From the NCBI RefSeq assembly GCF_000194155.1, contig NZ_GL877879.1:328818-392817 (forward strand): a stretch of 64,000 bases of DNA, read 5' to 3'. Positions within the stretch are counted from its first letter, which is position 1; each line of letters opens with the position of its first letter. The notes under the pieces are model-generated. The model made no database searches, was not told the origin of the DNA, and saw only the letters and a program-made list of their open reading frames with translations. The position numbers and the translations under genes were made by a program. The stretch comes from Saccharopolyspora spinosa NRRL 18395 (lineage in GTDB: Bacteria > Actinomycetota > Actinomycetes > Mycobacteriales > Pseudonocardiaceae). Positions 50,849-59,969 of the stretch are shown here, piece by piece.

Positions 50849-53401
50849 ATGTTCGAGAGGTTCACCGACCGCGCGAGGCGGGTGGTCGTCCTGGCCCAAG
50901 AAGAGGCCCGGATGCTCAACCACAACTACATCGGCACCGAGCACATTCTCCTGGGCTTGATCCACGAGGGTGAGGGTGTCGCCGCCAAGGCGTTGGAGTC
51001 GCTGGGTATCGCGCTTGAGGGCGTGCGCCAACAGGTCGAGGAGATCATCGGCCAGGGGCAGCAGGCTCCGAGCGGACACATCCCGTTCACCCCACGGGCG
51101 AAAAAGGTGCTGGAGCTGTCGCTGCGTGAGGCGTTGCAGCTCGGCCACAACTACATCGGTACGGAACACATCCTGCTCGGGTTGATCCGCGAGGGCGAGG
51201 GCGTGGCCGCGCAGGTGCTGGTCAAGCTTGGTGCGGATTTGAACCGGGTGCGCCAGCAGGTGCTGCAGTTGCTGTCGGGTTACCAGGGCAAGGAGCCGGC
51301 CGAGGCTGGTGGCCGCGGTGAAGGCACGCCGTCGTCGTCGCTGGTGCTGGACCAGTTCGGGCGGAACCTGACGCAGAGCGCCCGCGAAGGCAAGCTGGAC
51401 CCGGTGATCGGCCGGGAGAAGGAAATCGAGCGGATCATGCAGGTCCTCTCGCGGCGCACCAAGAACAACCCGGTGCTCATCGGTGAGGCCGGTGTCGGTA
51501 AGACGGCGGTCGTTGAGGGATTGGCGCAGAAGGTCGTCAAGGGCGAGGTGCCTGAGACGCTGAAGGACAAGCAGCTCTACACCCTGGATCTGGGATCGCT
51601 GGTCGCTGGTTCGCGTTACCGCGGTGATTTCGAAGAGCGCTTGAAGAAGGTGCTCAAGGAGATCAAGACCCGCGGCGACATCATCTTGTTCATCGACGAG
51701 ATCCACACTCTGGTGGGTGCGGGTGCCGCCGAGGGCGCGATTGATGCGGCGAGCATCCTCAAGCCGATGCTGGCCCGTGGTGAGTTGCAGACCATTGGTG
51801 CCACCACGCTGGAGGAGTACCGCAAGTACGTGGAGAAGGACCCGGCGTTGGAGCGCCGGTTCCAGCCGATCCAGGTCGGTGAGCCGTCGTTGCAGCACAC
51901 GGTGGAGATCCTCAAGGGCCTGCGGGACCGCTACGAGGCGCACCACCGGGTGTCGATCACGGATTCGGCGCTGGTGGCGGCGGCGAGTCTGGCCGACCGC
52001 TACATCAACGACCGGTTCCTGCCGGACAAGGCGATCGACTTGATCGACGAGGCCGGTGCCCGGATGCGGATCCGCCGGATGACCGCGCCGCCGGACCTGC
52101 GGGAGTTCGACGAGAAGATCGCTGATGTGCGTCGGGAGAAGGAGTCCGCGATCGACGCGCAGGACTTCGAGCGGGCCGCCCGCCTGCGGGACGAGGAGAA
52201 GCAGCTCCTCGGCCAGAAGGAGGAGCGGGAGAAGCAGTGGAAGGCCGGTGACCTGGACGTGGTCGCCGAGGTCGACGACGAGCAGATCGCCGAGGTGCTG
52301 GCGAACTGGACGGGTATCCCGGTGTTCAAGCTCACCGAGGAGGAGACAACCCGGCTGCTGCGCATGGAGGACGAGCTCCACAAGCGCATCATCGGCCAGA
52401 ACGATGCGGTCAAGGCCGTGTCGCAGGCGATCCGCCGCACTCGTGCGGGCCTGAAGGACCCGAAGCGTCCGTCGGGGTCGTTCATCTTCGCTGGCCCCTC
52501 CGGTGTGGGGAAGACAGAGCTGTCGAAGGCGTTGGCGGAGTTCCTCTTCGGTGACGACGACGCGCTGGTGCAGATCGACATGGGCGAGTTCCACGACCGC
52601 TACACCGCGTCGCGGCTCTTCGGTGCCCCGCCCGGGTACGTCGGTTACGAGGAGGGTGGCCAGCTCACCGAGAAGGTGCGGCGCAAGCCGTTCTCGGTGG
52701 TGCTCTTCGACGAGATCGAGAAGGCCCACCAGGAGATCTACAACACGCTGTTGCAGGTGTTGGAGGACGGCCGCCTGACCGATGGTCAGGGCCGGACGGT
52801 GGACTTCAAGAACACGGTGCTGATCTTCACCTCGAACCTCGGTACGCAGGACATCTCCAAGGCTGTTGGTCTGGGCTTCTCCAGTGGTCAGGGCGCCGAT
52901 TCCAACTACGAGCGGATGAAGAACAAGGTCAATGAGGAGATGAAGAAGCATTTCCGGCCGGAGTTCCTCAACCGCATCGATGATGTGATCGTGTTCCACC
53001 AGCTCACGGAGGCCGAGATCATCCAGATGGTTGATCTGCTCGCGGGCCGGGTGGAGAAGGCGCTCAAGGCCAAGGACATGGACCTGGAGCTGACGGACAA
53101 GGCGAAGAAGTTGCTGGCCAAGCGCGGGTTCGACCCGGTGCTGGGTGCGCGGCCGCTGCGCCGGACGATCCAGCGGGAGATCGAGGACAAGCTGTCCGAG
53201 AAGATCCTCTTCGGCGAGGTCCAGCCGGGCCAGATCGTGATCGTCGACGTCGAGGGCTGGGACGGCGAAGGAGCCGACGACAAGGCCCACTTCACCTTCC
53301 GCGGCGAGCAGAAGCCGTCGCTGGTCCCGGACGCCCCGCCGGTCGCGGTCTCGGCGAGCTCCGACGACAAGCAGGAGGACACGGGCACCGAGTCCGCCTG
53401 A
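50849..53401 (+). CDS. clpC: AAA+ protease chaperone ClpC
   Basis: 850 residues beginning [20 protein letters not shown]. Two N-terminal Clp repeats ([20 protein letters not shown] and [20 protein letters not shown]) bind adaptors. AAA1 has [13 protein letters not shown]; the middle region carries a UVR motif ([20 protein letters not shown]); AAA2 has [25 protein letters not shown]-type [10 protein letters not shown] is near the ClpP-docking loop. It unfolds substrates for ClpP1P2. Length matches the mycobacterial ClpC1 (about 848). Confidence 0.96.
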   Translation: MFERFTDRARRVVVLAQEEARMLNHNYIGTEHILLGLIHEGEGVAAKALESLGIALEGVRQQVEEIIGQGQQAPSGHIPFTPRAKKVLELSLREALQLGHNYIGTEHILLGLIREGEGVAAQVLVKLGADLNRVRQQVLQLLSGYQGKEPAEAGGRGEGTPSSSLVLDQFGRNLTQSAREGKLDPVIGREKEIERIMQVLSRRTKNNPVLIGEAGVGKTAVVEGLAQKVVKGEVPETLKDKQLYTLDLGSLVAGSRYRGDFEERLKKVLKEIKTRGDIILFIDEIHTLVGAGAAEGAIDAASILKPMLARGELQTIGATTLEEYRKYVEKDPALERRFQPIQVGEPSLQHTVEILKGLRDRYEAHHRVSITDSALVAAASLADRYINDRFLPDKAIDLIDEAGARMRIRRMTAPPDLREFDEKIADVRREKESAIDAQDFERAARLRDEEKQLLGQKEEREKQWKAGDLDVVAEVDDEQIAEVLANWTGIPVFKLTEEETTRLLRMEDELHKRIIGQNDAVKAVSQAIRRTRAGLKDPKRPSGSFIFAGPSGVGKTELSKALAEFLFGDDDALVQIDMGEFHDRYTASRLFGAPPGYVGYEEGGQLTEKVRRKPFSVVLFDEIEKAHQEIYNTLLQVLEDGRLTDGQGRTVDFKNTVLIFTSNLGTQDISKAVGLGFSSGQGADSNYERMKNKVNEEMKKHFRPEFLNRIDDVIVFHQLTEAEIIQMVDLLAGRVEKALKAKDMDLELTDKAKKLLAKRGFDPVLGARPLRRTIQREIEDKLSEKILFGEVQPGQIVIVDVEGWDGEGADDKAHFTFRGEQKPSLVPDAPPVAVSASSDDKQEDTGTESA

Positions 53402-53410
53402 CGCACCACC

Positions 53411-53447
53411 AGAAGGCCCCGCGCCCACTAAGGGCGCGGGGCCTTCT
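53411..53447 (+). terminator. Terminator of clpC
   Basis: AGAAGGCCCCGCGCCC (53411-53426) and its perfect complement (53432-53447) form a 16-bp stem with the loop ACTAA, 10 bp after the clpC stop. Confidence 0.88.
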
Positions 53448-53481
53448 GCTGTCGCCGGAGCTGGGTTCGGCCGGTCGGGGT

Positions 53482-53555
53482 CCGTGAGTGCTTTCGGGTG
53501 CTATGGCGTGCTATGGCGGCTGAAAGCACGCACGGGGCTTGAGCAACGGGAACGG
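53482..53555. repeat. Dispersed hairpin repeat, copy 4
   Basis: The best-formed copy: CCGTGAGTGCTTTC at the left pairs with GAAAGCACGCACGG at the right with one mismatch. The loop holds GGGTGCTATGGC followed by a second GTGCTATGGC. The tail GAGCAACGGGAACGG matches the GACCAGCGGGAACGG tail at 18252. Confidence 0.75.
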
Positions 53556-53599
53556 TGGAAGGGGCTGGGTGCGGCCTGAGTTGGCCGATTTTCTCCGGG

Positions 53600-53966
53600 G
53601 TCGACGCGGATTCGCGTCGGGCCTGTCGATGTCGGGCTCGAGGCGCAGAGCGGTCGCGCGGGTGATCAGCCGCGATCCCGCCGCCGTCCGGCTGCCGGAG
53701 CAGGTCGAGATAGTTCGCGGTGATCTGGCCGGACCACCGGCGTCGGTGCTGGACGGGATTTCCAAGGTGTTCCGCTACCCCGATCGCGGCGGAGTGGGCG
53801 GTTTCCTGGACGACGCCCGAGCCGCAGGCGTGGAGCACCTCGTGCTGCTGTCGGCAAACGTCGTCACGGTCCCGGGCGGCTCCGACCTCCGCTGGTCCGG
53901 CTGCACGCGTCGGCCGAGCGGGCAGTGCTCGATTCCGGGCTGGCCTGGGCGTCGGACTTCCGCTGA
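53600..53966 (+). pseudogene. Fragment of an NmrA/atypical SDR NAD(P)-binding protein
   Basis: One frame reads RDPAAVRLPEQVEIVRGDLA, DDARAAGVEHLVLLSANVV, typical of NmrA-like SDRs. After a frame change near 53890 another gives LHASAERAVLDSGLAWASDF and a stop. The N-terminal GxTGxxG region and much of the centre are missing. It is a truncated, frameshifted remnant. Confidence 0.65.
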
Positions 53967-54010
53967 CTTTTCGAGGTGAGGGGCACCCTTGGGCCGGACG
54001 AGTGGTGTGG

Positions 54011-54736
54011 TCAGCGGATGCGGCGGATTTCTTCGGTGGGGGCGTCGGCGCTGACCCGGGCGAGCTGAACGGTGGGGGATTCGGACAGCTGGCGTTCCCG
54101 GCGGTTGTTGCGGACGCGGACCACCACGAACGCCACGACCGTCAGGACCGCCGTGATCAGGACCGCCCGGGAGAGCAGGCCCGCGTACTCCTCGACCAGG
54201 TACCAGTGCTGGCCCAGCAGGTAGCCCGCCAGCACGAAGGCGGTGTTCCAGATCAGGCTGCCGAGCGTGGTGAACAGAACGAACGCGGTCAGGCGCATGC
54301 GCTCGACCCCGGCGGGCAGCGAGACGAAGCTGCGGAACAGCGGGATCATCCGCCCGAAGAACACCGCCTTGACGCCGTGCTTGGCGAACCAGGCCTCGGT
54401 CTTGTCGATGTCGGAGATCTTGACCAGCGGGATCTTCGCGGCGATGGCGCGGGTGCGCTCGCGGCCGAGTGTCGCGCCGAACCCGTAGAGCGCCAGCGCG
54501 CCCACCAGCGAGCCGAGCGTGGTCCAGAAGATCGCGCCGATCACCGACATGCTGCCCTGGCTGGCGGTGAACCCGGCCAGCGGCAGGATCACCTCGCTGG
54601 GCAGCGGCGGGAACAGGTTCTCTAGCGCGATAATCAGCCCGGCGCCGGGACCGCCGAGAGCTTCCATCACCGCGATCACCCAGGCGGTGAAGCCGGTCGG
54701 TTCGGCGGGGGTGGCGGCTAACGTCGTCAGATCCAT
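54011..54736 (-). CDS. DedA-family (SNARE-associated/VTT) membrane protein
   Basis: 241 residues from the ATG at 54736 (MDLTTLAATPAEP), preceded by GGAG; longer readings exist. It shows ENLFPPLPSEVILPLAGFTA (the DedA ExxxPxxPxE motif) and FFGRMIPLFRSFVSLPAG (the GRxxPxxR motif), with four or five helices. DedA proteins are transporters or scramblases of undecaprenyl phosphate or phospholipid; the specific substrate here is unknown. It stands alone between decayed regions. Confidence 0.88.
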   Translation of the reverse strand: MDLTTLAATPAEPTGFTAWVIAVMEALGGPGAGLIIALENLFPPLPSEVILPLAGFTASQGSMSVIGAIFWTTLGSLVGALALYGFGATLGRERTRAIAAKIPLVKISDIDKTEAWFAKHGVKAVFFGRMIPLFRSFVSLPAGVERMRLTAFVLFTTLGSLIWNTAFVLAGYLLGQHWYLVEEYAGLLSRAVLITAVLTVVAFVVVRVRNNRRERQLSESPTVQLARVSADAPTEEIRRIR

Positions 54737-54911
54737 GCGAGCGGCTCCGGGATTGCGCGCCCCGCAGGCGGCCGCGAGCACGCGAGCCGCAACGGCGGAA
54801 CGACTGATCGGCAGAATGTCCGTTTGCTCCATGATTCCAGCCCGCAGCAGCCTTCCCGCCGGCGCGGCGGTGATCTATGCCATATCCGGGCCCGTTGCTC
54901 CGTCCATCGGA

Positions 54912-55042
54912 GCGAACGGCCTGTTCACTTCGTTTGGTGGCGCGAACGGTCCGTTCGCGCCAGGAACCGGATGGAGCGAACGGACCGCTGGTTCCCTCTA
55001 GCGCTGCGGACAGGCCGTTCGCCGCCGGTGGCGGGCGAACGG
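54912..55042. repeat. Cluster of six GCGAACGG/CCGTTCGC elements
   Basis: GCGAACGG occurs at 54912, 54942, 54976 and 55035, and its reverse complement at 54951 and 55015. The pair at 54942-54958 forms a perfect palindrome around T (GCGAACGGTCCGTTCGC). The density is high even for GC-rich DNA. It lies upstream of the leftward DedA gene and next to a regulator remnant. Confidence 0.6.
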
Positions 55043-55129
55043 CCCGCCGAACCCACGGTTGCGGGTGCTGCAACGCCCGCTCGAACCATCTGTCCATTTA
55101 GGACGATTCGTCGATCAGCAGCCAGCCCC

Positions 55130-55560
55130 TGTTTCGCGGCGGAACCGGCGTTGGTGGTGCTGGACAACTGCGAGCACGTGATCGAGGCCGCCGCCGAGTT
55201 CCGTCGCAGGGCGACAGCCCGGCTGCGGGCGATGAGCATCCGCCAGGTCGCCGATCGGCTCGACGACCGATTTCGGTTGCTCACCAACGGGAATCGCACC
55301 TCCATGCCGCGGCACCGGACGCTCAGACCGCCGCAGCCCGGCCTGCACTACTCGGAGCAGGTTGGGTGGCTGAACCGGCTGGACGCCGATCACGACAACA
55401 TCATCGCGGCACTGCACTGGGCGACCGAGGTCGGCGACGCGGACCGGGAATCCGGTTGGGGGCGGCGATGACCTGGTACTGGTCGCTGTCCGCGCAGCAC
55501 GACGAGCTCAAGGCCCAGCTGAAAGCGGTGTCCGCGCTGACTTCCCGGCACGATCGCGGT
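55130..55560 (+). pseudogene. Remnant of an AfsR/LuxR-type ATPase regulator
   Basis: Pieces of a large regulator follow each other: AEPALVVLDNCEHVIEAAAE (the sensor/Walker B region of the NB-ARC ATPase), MSIRQVADRLDDRFRLLTNG, SMPRHRTLR, then EQVGWLNRLDADHDNIIAAL, HWATEVGDAD and MTWYWSLSAQHDELKAQLKA. Intact relatives have hundreds of residues between and around these blocks, so several internal deletions have occurred. Confidence 0.7.
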
Positions 55561-55744
55561 GACCGGCTCCGTGCTGACCCTGTTCGCGGTTTCGATGTAC
55601 CCGCGAAGGGCTTGGGAACGCGATGTTCCACTGGCCGTGATGATCTTCGGATTCGTGGTGTGGGCCGTGCTCGCCTACCGCTACTTCCGCCGCTGGAAAG
55701 CCCAGTACGCCGGTCGCTGCGGCGGGTCGACGTGTCCCGTTTGA
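55559..55744 (+). CDS. Possible small membrane ORF or remnant
   Basis: A 61-residue frame, MTGSVLTLFAVSMYPRRAWE, VPLAVMIFGFVVWAVLAYRY, with two hydrophobic segments and a basic end. There is no good ribosome site and it lies in a decayed area, so it may be a fragment. A hairpin follows at 55799. Confidence 0.25.
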   Translation: MTGSVLTLFAVSMYPRRAWERDVPLAVMIFGFVVWAVLAYRYFRRWKAQYAGRCGGSTCPV

Positions 55745-55798
55745 TCATCTTGTCCGAGGTGCGCCACCTGCGACAGCGGGTTGTGGCAAAACCCTCGA

Positions 55799-55833
55799 TC
55801 GATCCCTCCCGCCCCCGACGCGGGAGGGATCGA
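55799..55833. terminator. Hairpin terminator
   Basis: TCGATCCCTCCCGC (55799-55812) and its perfect complement (55820-55833) with the loop CCCCGAC. It separates the small ORF or remnant on the left from the ABC pseudogene on the right. Confidence 0.7.
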
Positions 55834-55926
55834 CCGTGGGCTGTCGTGAAGATTATTCCGCTTCGGTCGGGGGGGAGATCCCGGGCGACCCACTCATCAG
55901 GCCACCGCCACCGCTTGGTCAGGTCT

Positions 55927-55979
55927 CGTGCGTGCGTTGGGCTTGCTATAGCGGCCCGAAGCTTGCACGCGGCGCTTGA
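55927..55979. repeat. Dispersed hairpin repeat, degenerate copy 5
   Basis: CGTGCGTGCGTTGGGCTTGC at the left and GCTTGCACGCGGCGCTTGA at the right resemble the copy at 53482. It keeps GCTATAGCGGC in the loop. It abuts the stop codon of the decayed ABC permease. Confidence 0.45.
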
Positions 55980-56457
55980 TCACATCCAGCGGCGGTAGGC
56001 CCACATCGCCAGCGGGAAGAACACCGCCATGATCGCCACCGTCCAGATCAGGGTGGCTGTCGGCGGTCCGACGACCGGGCCGCCGATCATCAGGCCGCGC
56101 GGTGTCCGCGAGCTTGGTGACCGGGTTGACGTTCACCCAGGCCTGCAGCCAGCCCGTCAGATCCTCGTCGACCGAGGCGTACTGGCCGGTGAGCCCGATG
56201 CGGCTGCGCACCGCGACCGGCTGGCGGAGCACGTCGTACCCGGCGACGCTGGCCGTTCCGGCATCGGGCCGAAGTAGCGTGGCCAGATGCGGACCCGTTG
56301 TGGTCTTGCCCGCACCGTTGGGGCCGAGCACGCCGAGGATCGTCCCGGCGGGCACGCCGAGGATCGTCCCGGCGGGCACGGCGAGATCGACCCCGGCCAG
56401 CGCGGTGGTGGAGCCGAACCGTTTGACCAGGCCCTTGACGTGGATCGCGAATGACAT
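55980..56457 (-). pseudogene. Decayed DrrA-DrrB type ABC exporter, deletion fusion
   Basis: The ATG at 56457 starts a normal DrrA-like ATPase ([20 protein letters not shown]). A 24-nt duplication then inserts a second GTILGVPA directly before the Walker [12 protein letters not shown]. After [16 protein letters not shown] the sequence jumps to [16 protein letters not shown] and, after a one-base shift, [20 protein letters not shown], the end of the DrrB permease. Most of the ATPase and permease are deleted. Such exporters usually give self-resistance to a natural product. Confidence 0.75.
56329..56376 (-). repeat. 24-nt tandem duplication before the Walker A of the ABC remnant
   Basis: A 24-base unit beginning CACGCCGAGGATCGTCCCGG occurs at 56329-56352 and 56353-56376 without mismatch. 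It is in frame and adds eight residues. Confidence 0.8.
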
Positions 56458-56559
56458 GCAACCTCCTTCGGCTTGCGCCCACCAATGTCGCCGAGGGTCC
56501 TGACAGGCCGCGCACAGCTCGCTGACAGGCTGGGTGAGGCGGACGACAAGGGGAGTCAC

Positions 56560-57561
56560 ATGGATCAGACGTTGCTGGCCGAGCCGGAGCAGGAGCACCG
56601 GCCGCGCCGAAAGCCCGGTGGGCGTGCGATCACGGTGCTGCTGCTGTTGGCCACGTTCGGCTTCCTGGTGTGGGCGGCGCTGCCGCTGGCCGGATTGGAC
56701 GGCGACCGGTACACGGTCGCGCTGGTGGCGCTCACCCAGTACGCGTTGCTGGTCGGCATCGTGCTGGCGTTGCTCGGCTTGGTGCTGCGGCGCTGGTTGA
56801 CCGCGCTCGTCGTCGGCCTGGTCACCGCGGCCCTGGCGCTGTCGGTCGTGCCTAGGGCGATTCCAAACACGACCCCGGCGCAGGGCGTGCCGCTGCGGGT
56901 GCTGTCGCTGAACGCCTACTTCGGCGGCGCGGACGCCGCGCAGGTCGTGAACCTGGTGCGGCAGAACCAGGTCGACGTGCTCAGCCTGCAGGAACTCACG
57001 CCCGAGATGGTGGCCTCGCTGGACGCCGCCGGACTCGCCGAAGTGTTGCCGCACCGGGTGTTCCAACCGGGGCCGAAGGCGGACGGCACCGGGATCGCCT
57101 CCCGCTATCCGCTGCAGGAACTGGCGCTGGTGCCGCAGACGACGCTGGCCCAGCCTTCGGCACGGGTGCAGGTGCCGGGGGCGCGGGACTTCGAGATCGT
57201 GGCGGCGCACCCGCTGTACCCGATGGGCCACGACACCGCCGAGGTCTGGGCCAGCGACCTGCGCGCGTTACCGGGACCGGCCGCCGACGGAACGCCCCGG
57301 ATGCTGGCGGGCGACTTCAACGCGACCCTCGACCACACCCGCCTCAAGTACCTGCTCAACCAGGGCTACACCGACGCCGCCGAGGTCACCGGTGCCGGTC
57401 TGCACCCGACCTGGCCGGGTCCGGGCTCCTGGTTCCCGCCGCCGGTCACGATCGACCACGTGCTCACCAGCAAGGGCATCGCCGCGCAGTCCTACCGGAC
57501 CTTCGACGTGGCGGGCGCCGACCACCGCGCGATCCTCGCCACGCTCGTCCTGACGCGCTGA
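56560..57561 (+). CDS. Membrane-anchored endonuclease/exonuclease/phosphatase family protein
   Basis: 333 residues from the ATG at 56560 after AGGGGAG. Three helices near the N-terminus ([60 protein letters not shown]) are followed by the EEP domain facing outside: [31 protein letters not shown] (metal Glu), [12 protein letters not shown] and [12 protein letters not shown] (catalytic Asp-His). Hydrolysis of a phosphodiester, either nucleic acid or lipid headgroup, is expected; the substrate is unknown. Confidence 0.88.
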   Translation: MDQTLLAEPEQEHRPRRKPGGRAITVLLLLATFGFLVWAALPLAGLDGDRYTVALVALTQYALLVGIVLALLGLVLRRWLTALVVGLVTAALALSVVPRAIPNTTPAQGVPLRVLSLNAYFGGADAAQVVNLVRQNQVDVLSLQELTPEMVASLDAAGLAEVLPHRVFQPGPKADGTGIASRYPLQELALVPQTTLAQPSARVQVPGARDFEIVAAHPLYPMGHDTAEVWASDLRALPGPAADGTPRMLAGDFNATLDHTRLKYLLNQGYTDAAEVTGAGLHPTWPGPGSWFPPPVTIDHVLTSKGIAAQSYRTFDVAGADHRAILATLVLTR

Positions 57562-57655
57562 CACACCCCAGCACGATCAGCGTTCGCCCAGCCCATTGCT
57601 CGGGAGCGCTTCGGGCCGCCAGGGCAGCCCGAAGCAGTCACGAGCCCTGAGCGAG

Positions 57656-57964
57656 TCAGGCACCCGGGTGGGACTCCTGGACGACCTCGAACTCCAGGAG
57701 GCTGGAGCCGGTGGCCACCGGGTTCTTGGCCTCACCCGCGTGCGCCGCCTTGGCCGGGCCGCTGGCCCACGCCTGGAACGCCTCCTCGGACTCCCACTTC
57801 GTGTAGACGAAGTACCGGTCCTCGCCCTTGACCGGGCGCAGCAGCTCGAAGCCGAGGAAGCCGGGAGCGCTGTCCACGGAGCCGTGCCGCGAAGCGAACC
57901 GCTTCTCCAACTCCGGGCCGGAGCCCTCGGGAACCTCGATTGCATTGATCTTCACAACAGCCAT
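57656..57964 (-). CDS. mhuD: MhuD-like haem-degrading monooxygenase
   Basis: 102 residues, MAVVKINAIEVPEGSGPELE, very like mycobacterial MhuD throughout (PGFLGFELLRPVKGEDRYFV, NPVATGSSLLEFEVV). The residues known to matter for haem binding and ring ruffling are at the same positions: Asn7, Trp66 (AFQAW) and His75 (AAHAG). MhuD opens haem to mycobilin and frees iron. The gene keeps its mycobacterial neighbourhood (clpC - mhuD - mutY - disA). I saw no iron box directly upstream. Confidence 0.88.
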   Translation of the reverse strand: MAVVKINAIEVPEGSGPELEKRFASRHGSVDSAPGFLGFELLRPVKGEDRYFVYTKWESEEAFQAWASGPAKAAHAGEAKNPVATGSSLLEFEVVQESHPGA

Positions 57965-58028
57965 GTAGTCAGCCTACGAGCCTGAAGGGGTGACCTGCGA
58001 CCGCGCGGCCGGAGGTCACCGGTGATCG

Positions 58029-59969
58029 TTACAGCTCGAATTGCGGGTGCAGGCGGGCGATCGTCCAGGACCGCTGGCGTTGCACCGCCACCGTGGTGAA
58101 GGCCAGGAAGACCACCAGGAATCCCGTCAGCACCGCGACGTCGCGCAGCAGGTGCTCCGCCATACCGCCGGAGATCGTCACCCGCAGCCCGTCCACCAGG
58201 TAGCTCATCGGCAGGAACGGGTGGATCGCCTGGAACGGCACCGGAGTCGTCTCCATCGGGTACAGGCCGCCCGAGGCGGTGATCTGGATGATCAGCAGCA
58301 CCAGCGACAACAGGCCGCCGACCGCGCCGAGCGCCGTGCGCAGGAAGTGGTCGATCGCCACGAACGCGACGGCGGCCAGGCTGACCAGCCCGATCGTCCA
58401 CCAAACGTGCACCGGGTCGAGCCCGAGCCCGAAGTCGACCACCGTGTACAGCACGAGCCCGCCAAGCACGCCCAGCACCGCCGCGGGCAGGAACCCGGCG
58501 AACGCGATCGTGAACGCCCCGACGCGGTCCGCGAGCGCGCGCAGGTTCACCGGTTTGAGCAGCAGGTACGCGAGCAGGCCGAACACCCAGAGGGCGATCG
58601 CGAAAAAGAACGGCGCCAGCCCCCGCCCGTACACGTTGGCCGGGTTGAGGTTCTCGGTGTGGATCTCGGTCGGCGACCCGAGGACATCCGCGGCGTTAGC
58701 GACCTCAGTGGGGTTCGTCGGCGGGATCTTGTCCAGCGTGTCGTCGACCAGTTTCTGCAGGTTCTTCGCGCCGTCGTTGAGCTGTCCGGTGCCGGTCTCC
58801 AGCACCCCGCTGCTCGCGGCCAGCGTGTTGAGGCCGTTGGTGATGCCGTTGGAACCGCCCGAGAGTTCCGCCGCGCCCGCGCGCAGCGTGTCCGCCGGAG
58901 CGGTGATCGCGCGGATCTGGCTCTGCAGCGGACCGACGTTTTTCTGCAGGGCCAGCGCTTGGCCGTTGGCGTCCTGCGCGGTGGCCAGGGCCTGTTGGGC
59001 GTCCTTGTCGGCGCCGGACGCGGAGTCGGCGAGCTTGCGGGCGTTGTCCAGCGCTCGCTGGTACGCGGAATCCTGTGCGATCTCGGGGTGCTTCTGGCCG
59101 AGTTCCTCGATGGCCGCACGGCCTTCTGCCGCGCGCTGGCCGAGGAAACCGGTGGTGGCCTTGATCGTGCTCAGGCTGTTGACCGCCACGTTGCTCGCGT
59201 TGACCAGTGCGTTGACCGCGTCCGGCAGCCGTTCGGCGGTGAAGTTGTTGATCGTGCGCAGCTGCTGGTCCAACTGCGCGGTGGCGTCGGAGATGCTCTG
59301 CACGCCGCGCGAAACCTCGCCGGTGCCGTCGCGAACCCCGTTGAGGCCCTTGGAAAGCGCGGCGGTGCCCTGCTTGCTCAGATCAGTGCCCTCGACGAGC
59401 TGCTTCGACGCTTCCGAAGCGAGCTGCAGCTTCCCGCGCGCCTGGTCGAGCTCGCCGTAGAGCGCGCGGGCGTAGGTGGCGTGCGCGGCGGCGTTGATCT
59501 GGTTCTGCAGCTCGGTCTGCACCGTGTCGGCCATGATCCCGGCGGTGTAGCCGTTCGCGTCGTTCTTGACGAACTGCAGCGAGGCGCGCTCCGGGTTGTG
59601 GTCGGCCGCGGTCGCCAGCTTCGTGCTGAAGTCCGACGGGACCTCGATCGTGAAGTAGTACCGGCCCTCCTGCAGCCCGTGCCGGGCCTCGGCGGAGTCC
59701 ACGAAGTTCCACTCGAAGATGTCGGTGGCCTTGAGCTGCTGGACGAACTGCTCGCCGGCGTTGATGTGCTCGCCGCGGCTGTCCACCGGCTGGTCCGAGT
59801 TGACCACCGCGACCGGCACCCGGTTCAACCGGCCGTAGGGATCCCAGTTCGACCACAGGTACAGCGACCCGTACAGCAGCGGGACCAGGACCAGCACGAA
59901 CGGCACGAGACGGCGCAGCGGCCCGCGGAAGCGCCGCACCTCCAGCCAGGCCAGCTTGAACGCTTTCAC
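58029..59969 (-). CDS. YhgE/Pip-domain membrane protein
   Basis: 646 residues; GTG at 59969 overlaps the stop of the upstream ATPase gene. One N-terminal helix (LVPFVLVLVPLLYGSLYLWS) leads into a large external domain of about 450 residues, largely coiled (LQLASEASKQLVEGTDLSKQ, GVRDGTGEVSRGVQSISDAT). Five C-terminal helices follow (GLAPFFFAIALWVFGLLAYL, FAGFLPAAVLGVLGGLVLYT, LLSLVLLIIQITASGGLYPM). This is the YhgE/Pip architecture related to ABC-2 permeases and type VII accessory or phage receptor proteins. With the adjacent ATPase it probably forms an exporter. Confidence 0.88.
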   Translation of the reverse strand: MKAFKLAWLEVRRFRGPLRRLVPFVLVLVPLLYGSLYLWSNWDPYGRLNRVPVAVVNSDQPVDSRGEHINAGEQFVQQLKATDIFEWNFVDSAEARHGLQEGRYYFTIEVPSDFSTKLATAADHNPERASLQFVKNDANGYTAGIMADTVQTELQNQINAAAHATYARALYGELDQARGKLQLASEASKQLVEGTDLSKQGTAALSKGLNGVRDGTGEVSRGVQSISDATAQLDQQLRTINNFTAERLPDAVNALVNASNVAVNSLSTIKATTGFLGQRAAEGRAAIEELGQKHPEIAQDSAYQRALDNARKLADSASGADKDAQQALATAQDANGQALALQKNVGPLQSQIRAITAPADTLRAGAAELSGGSNGITNGLNTLAASSGVLETGTGQLNDGAKNLQKLVDDTLDKIPPTNPTEVANAADVLGSPTEIHTENLNPANVYGRGLAPFFFAIALWVFGLLAYLLLKPVNLRALADRVGAFTIAFAGFLPAAVLGVLGGLVLYTVVDFGLGLDPVHVWWTIGLVSLAAVAFVAIDHFLRTALGAVGGLLSLVLLIIQITASGGLYPMETTPVPFQAIHPFLPMSYLVDGLRVTISGGMAEHLLRDVAVLTGFLVVFLAFTTVAVQRQRSWTIARLHPQFEL

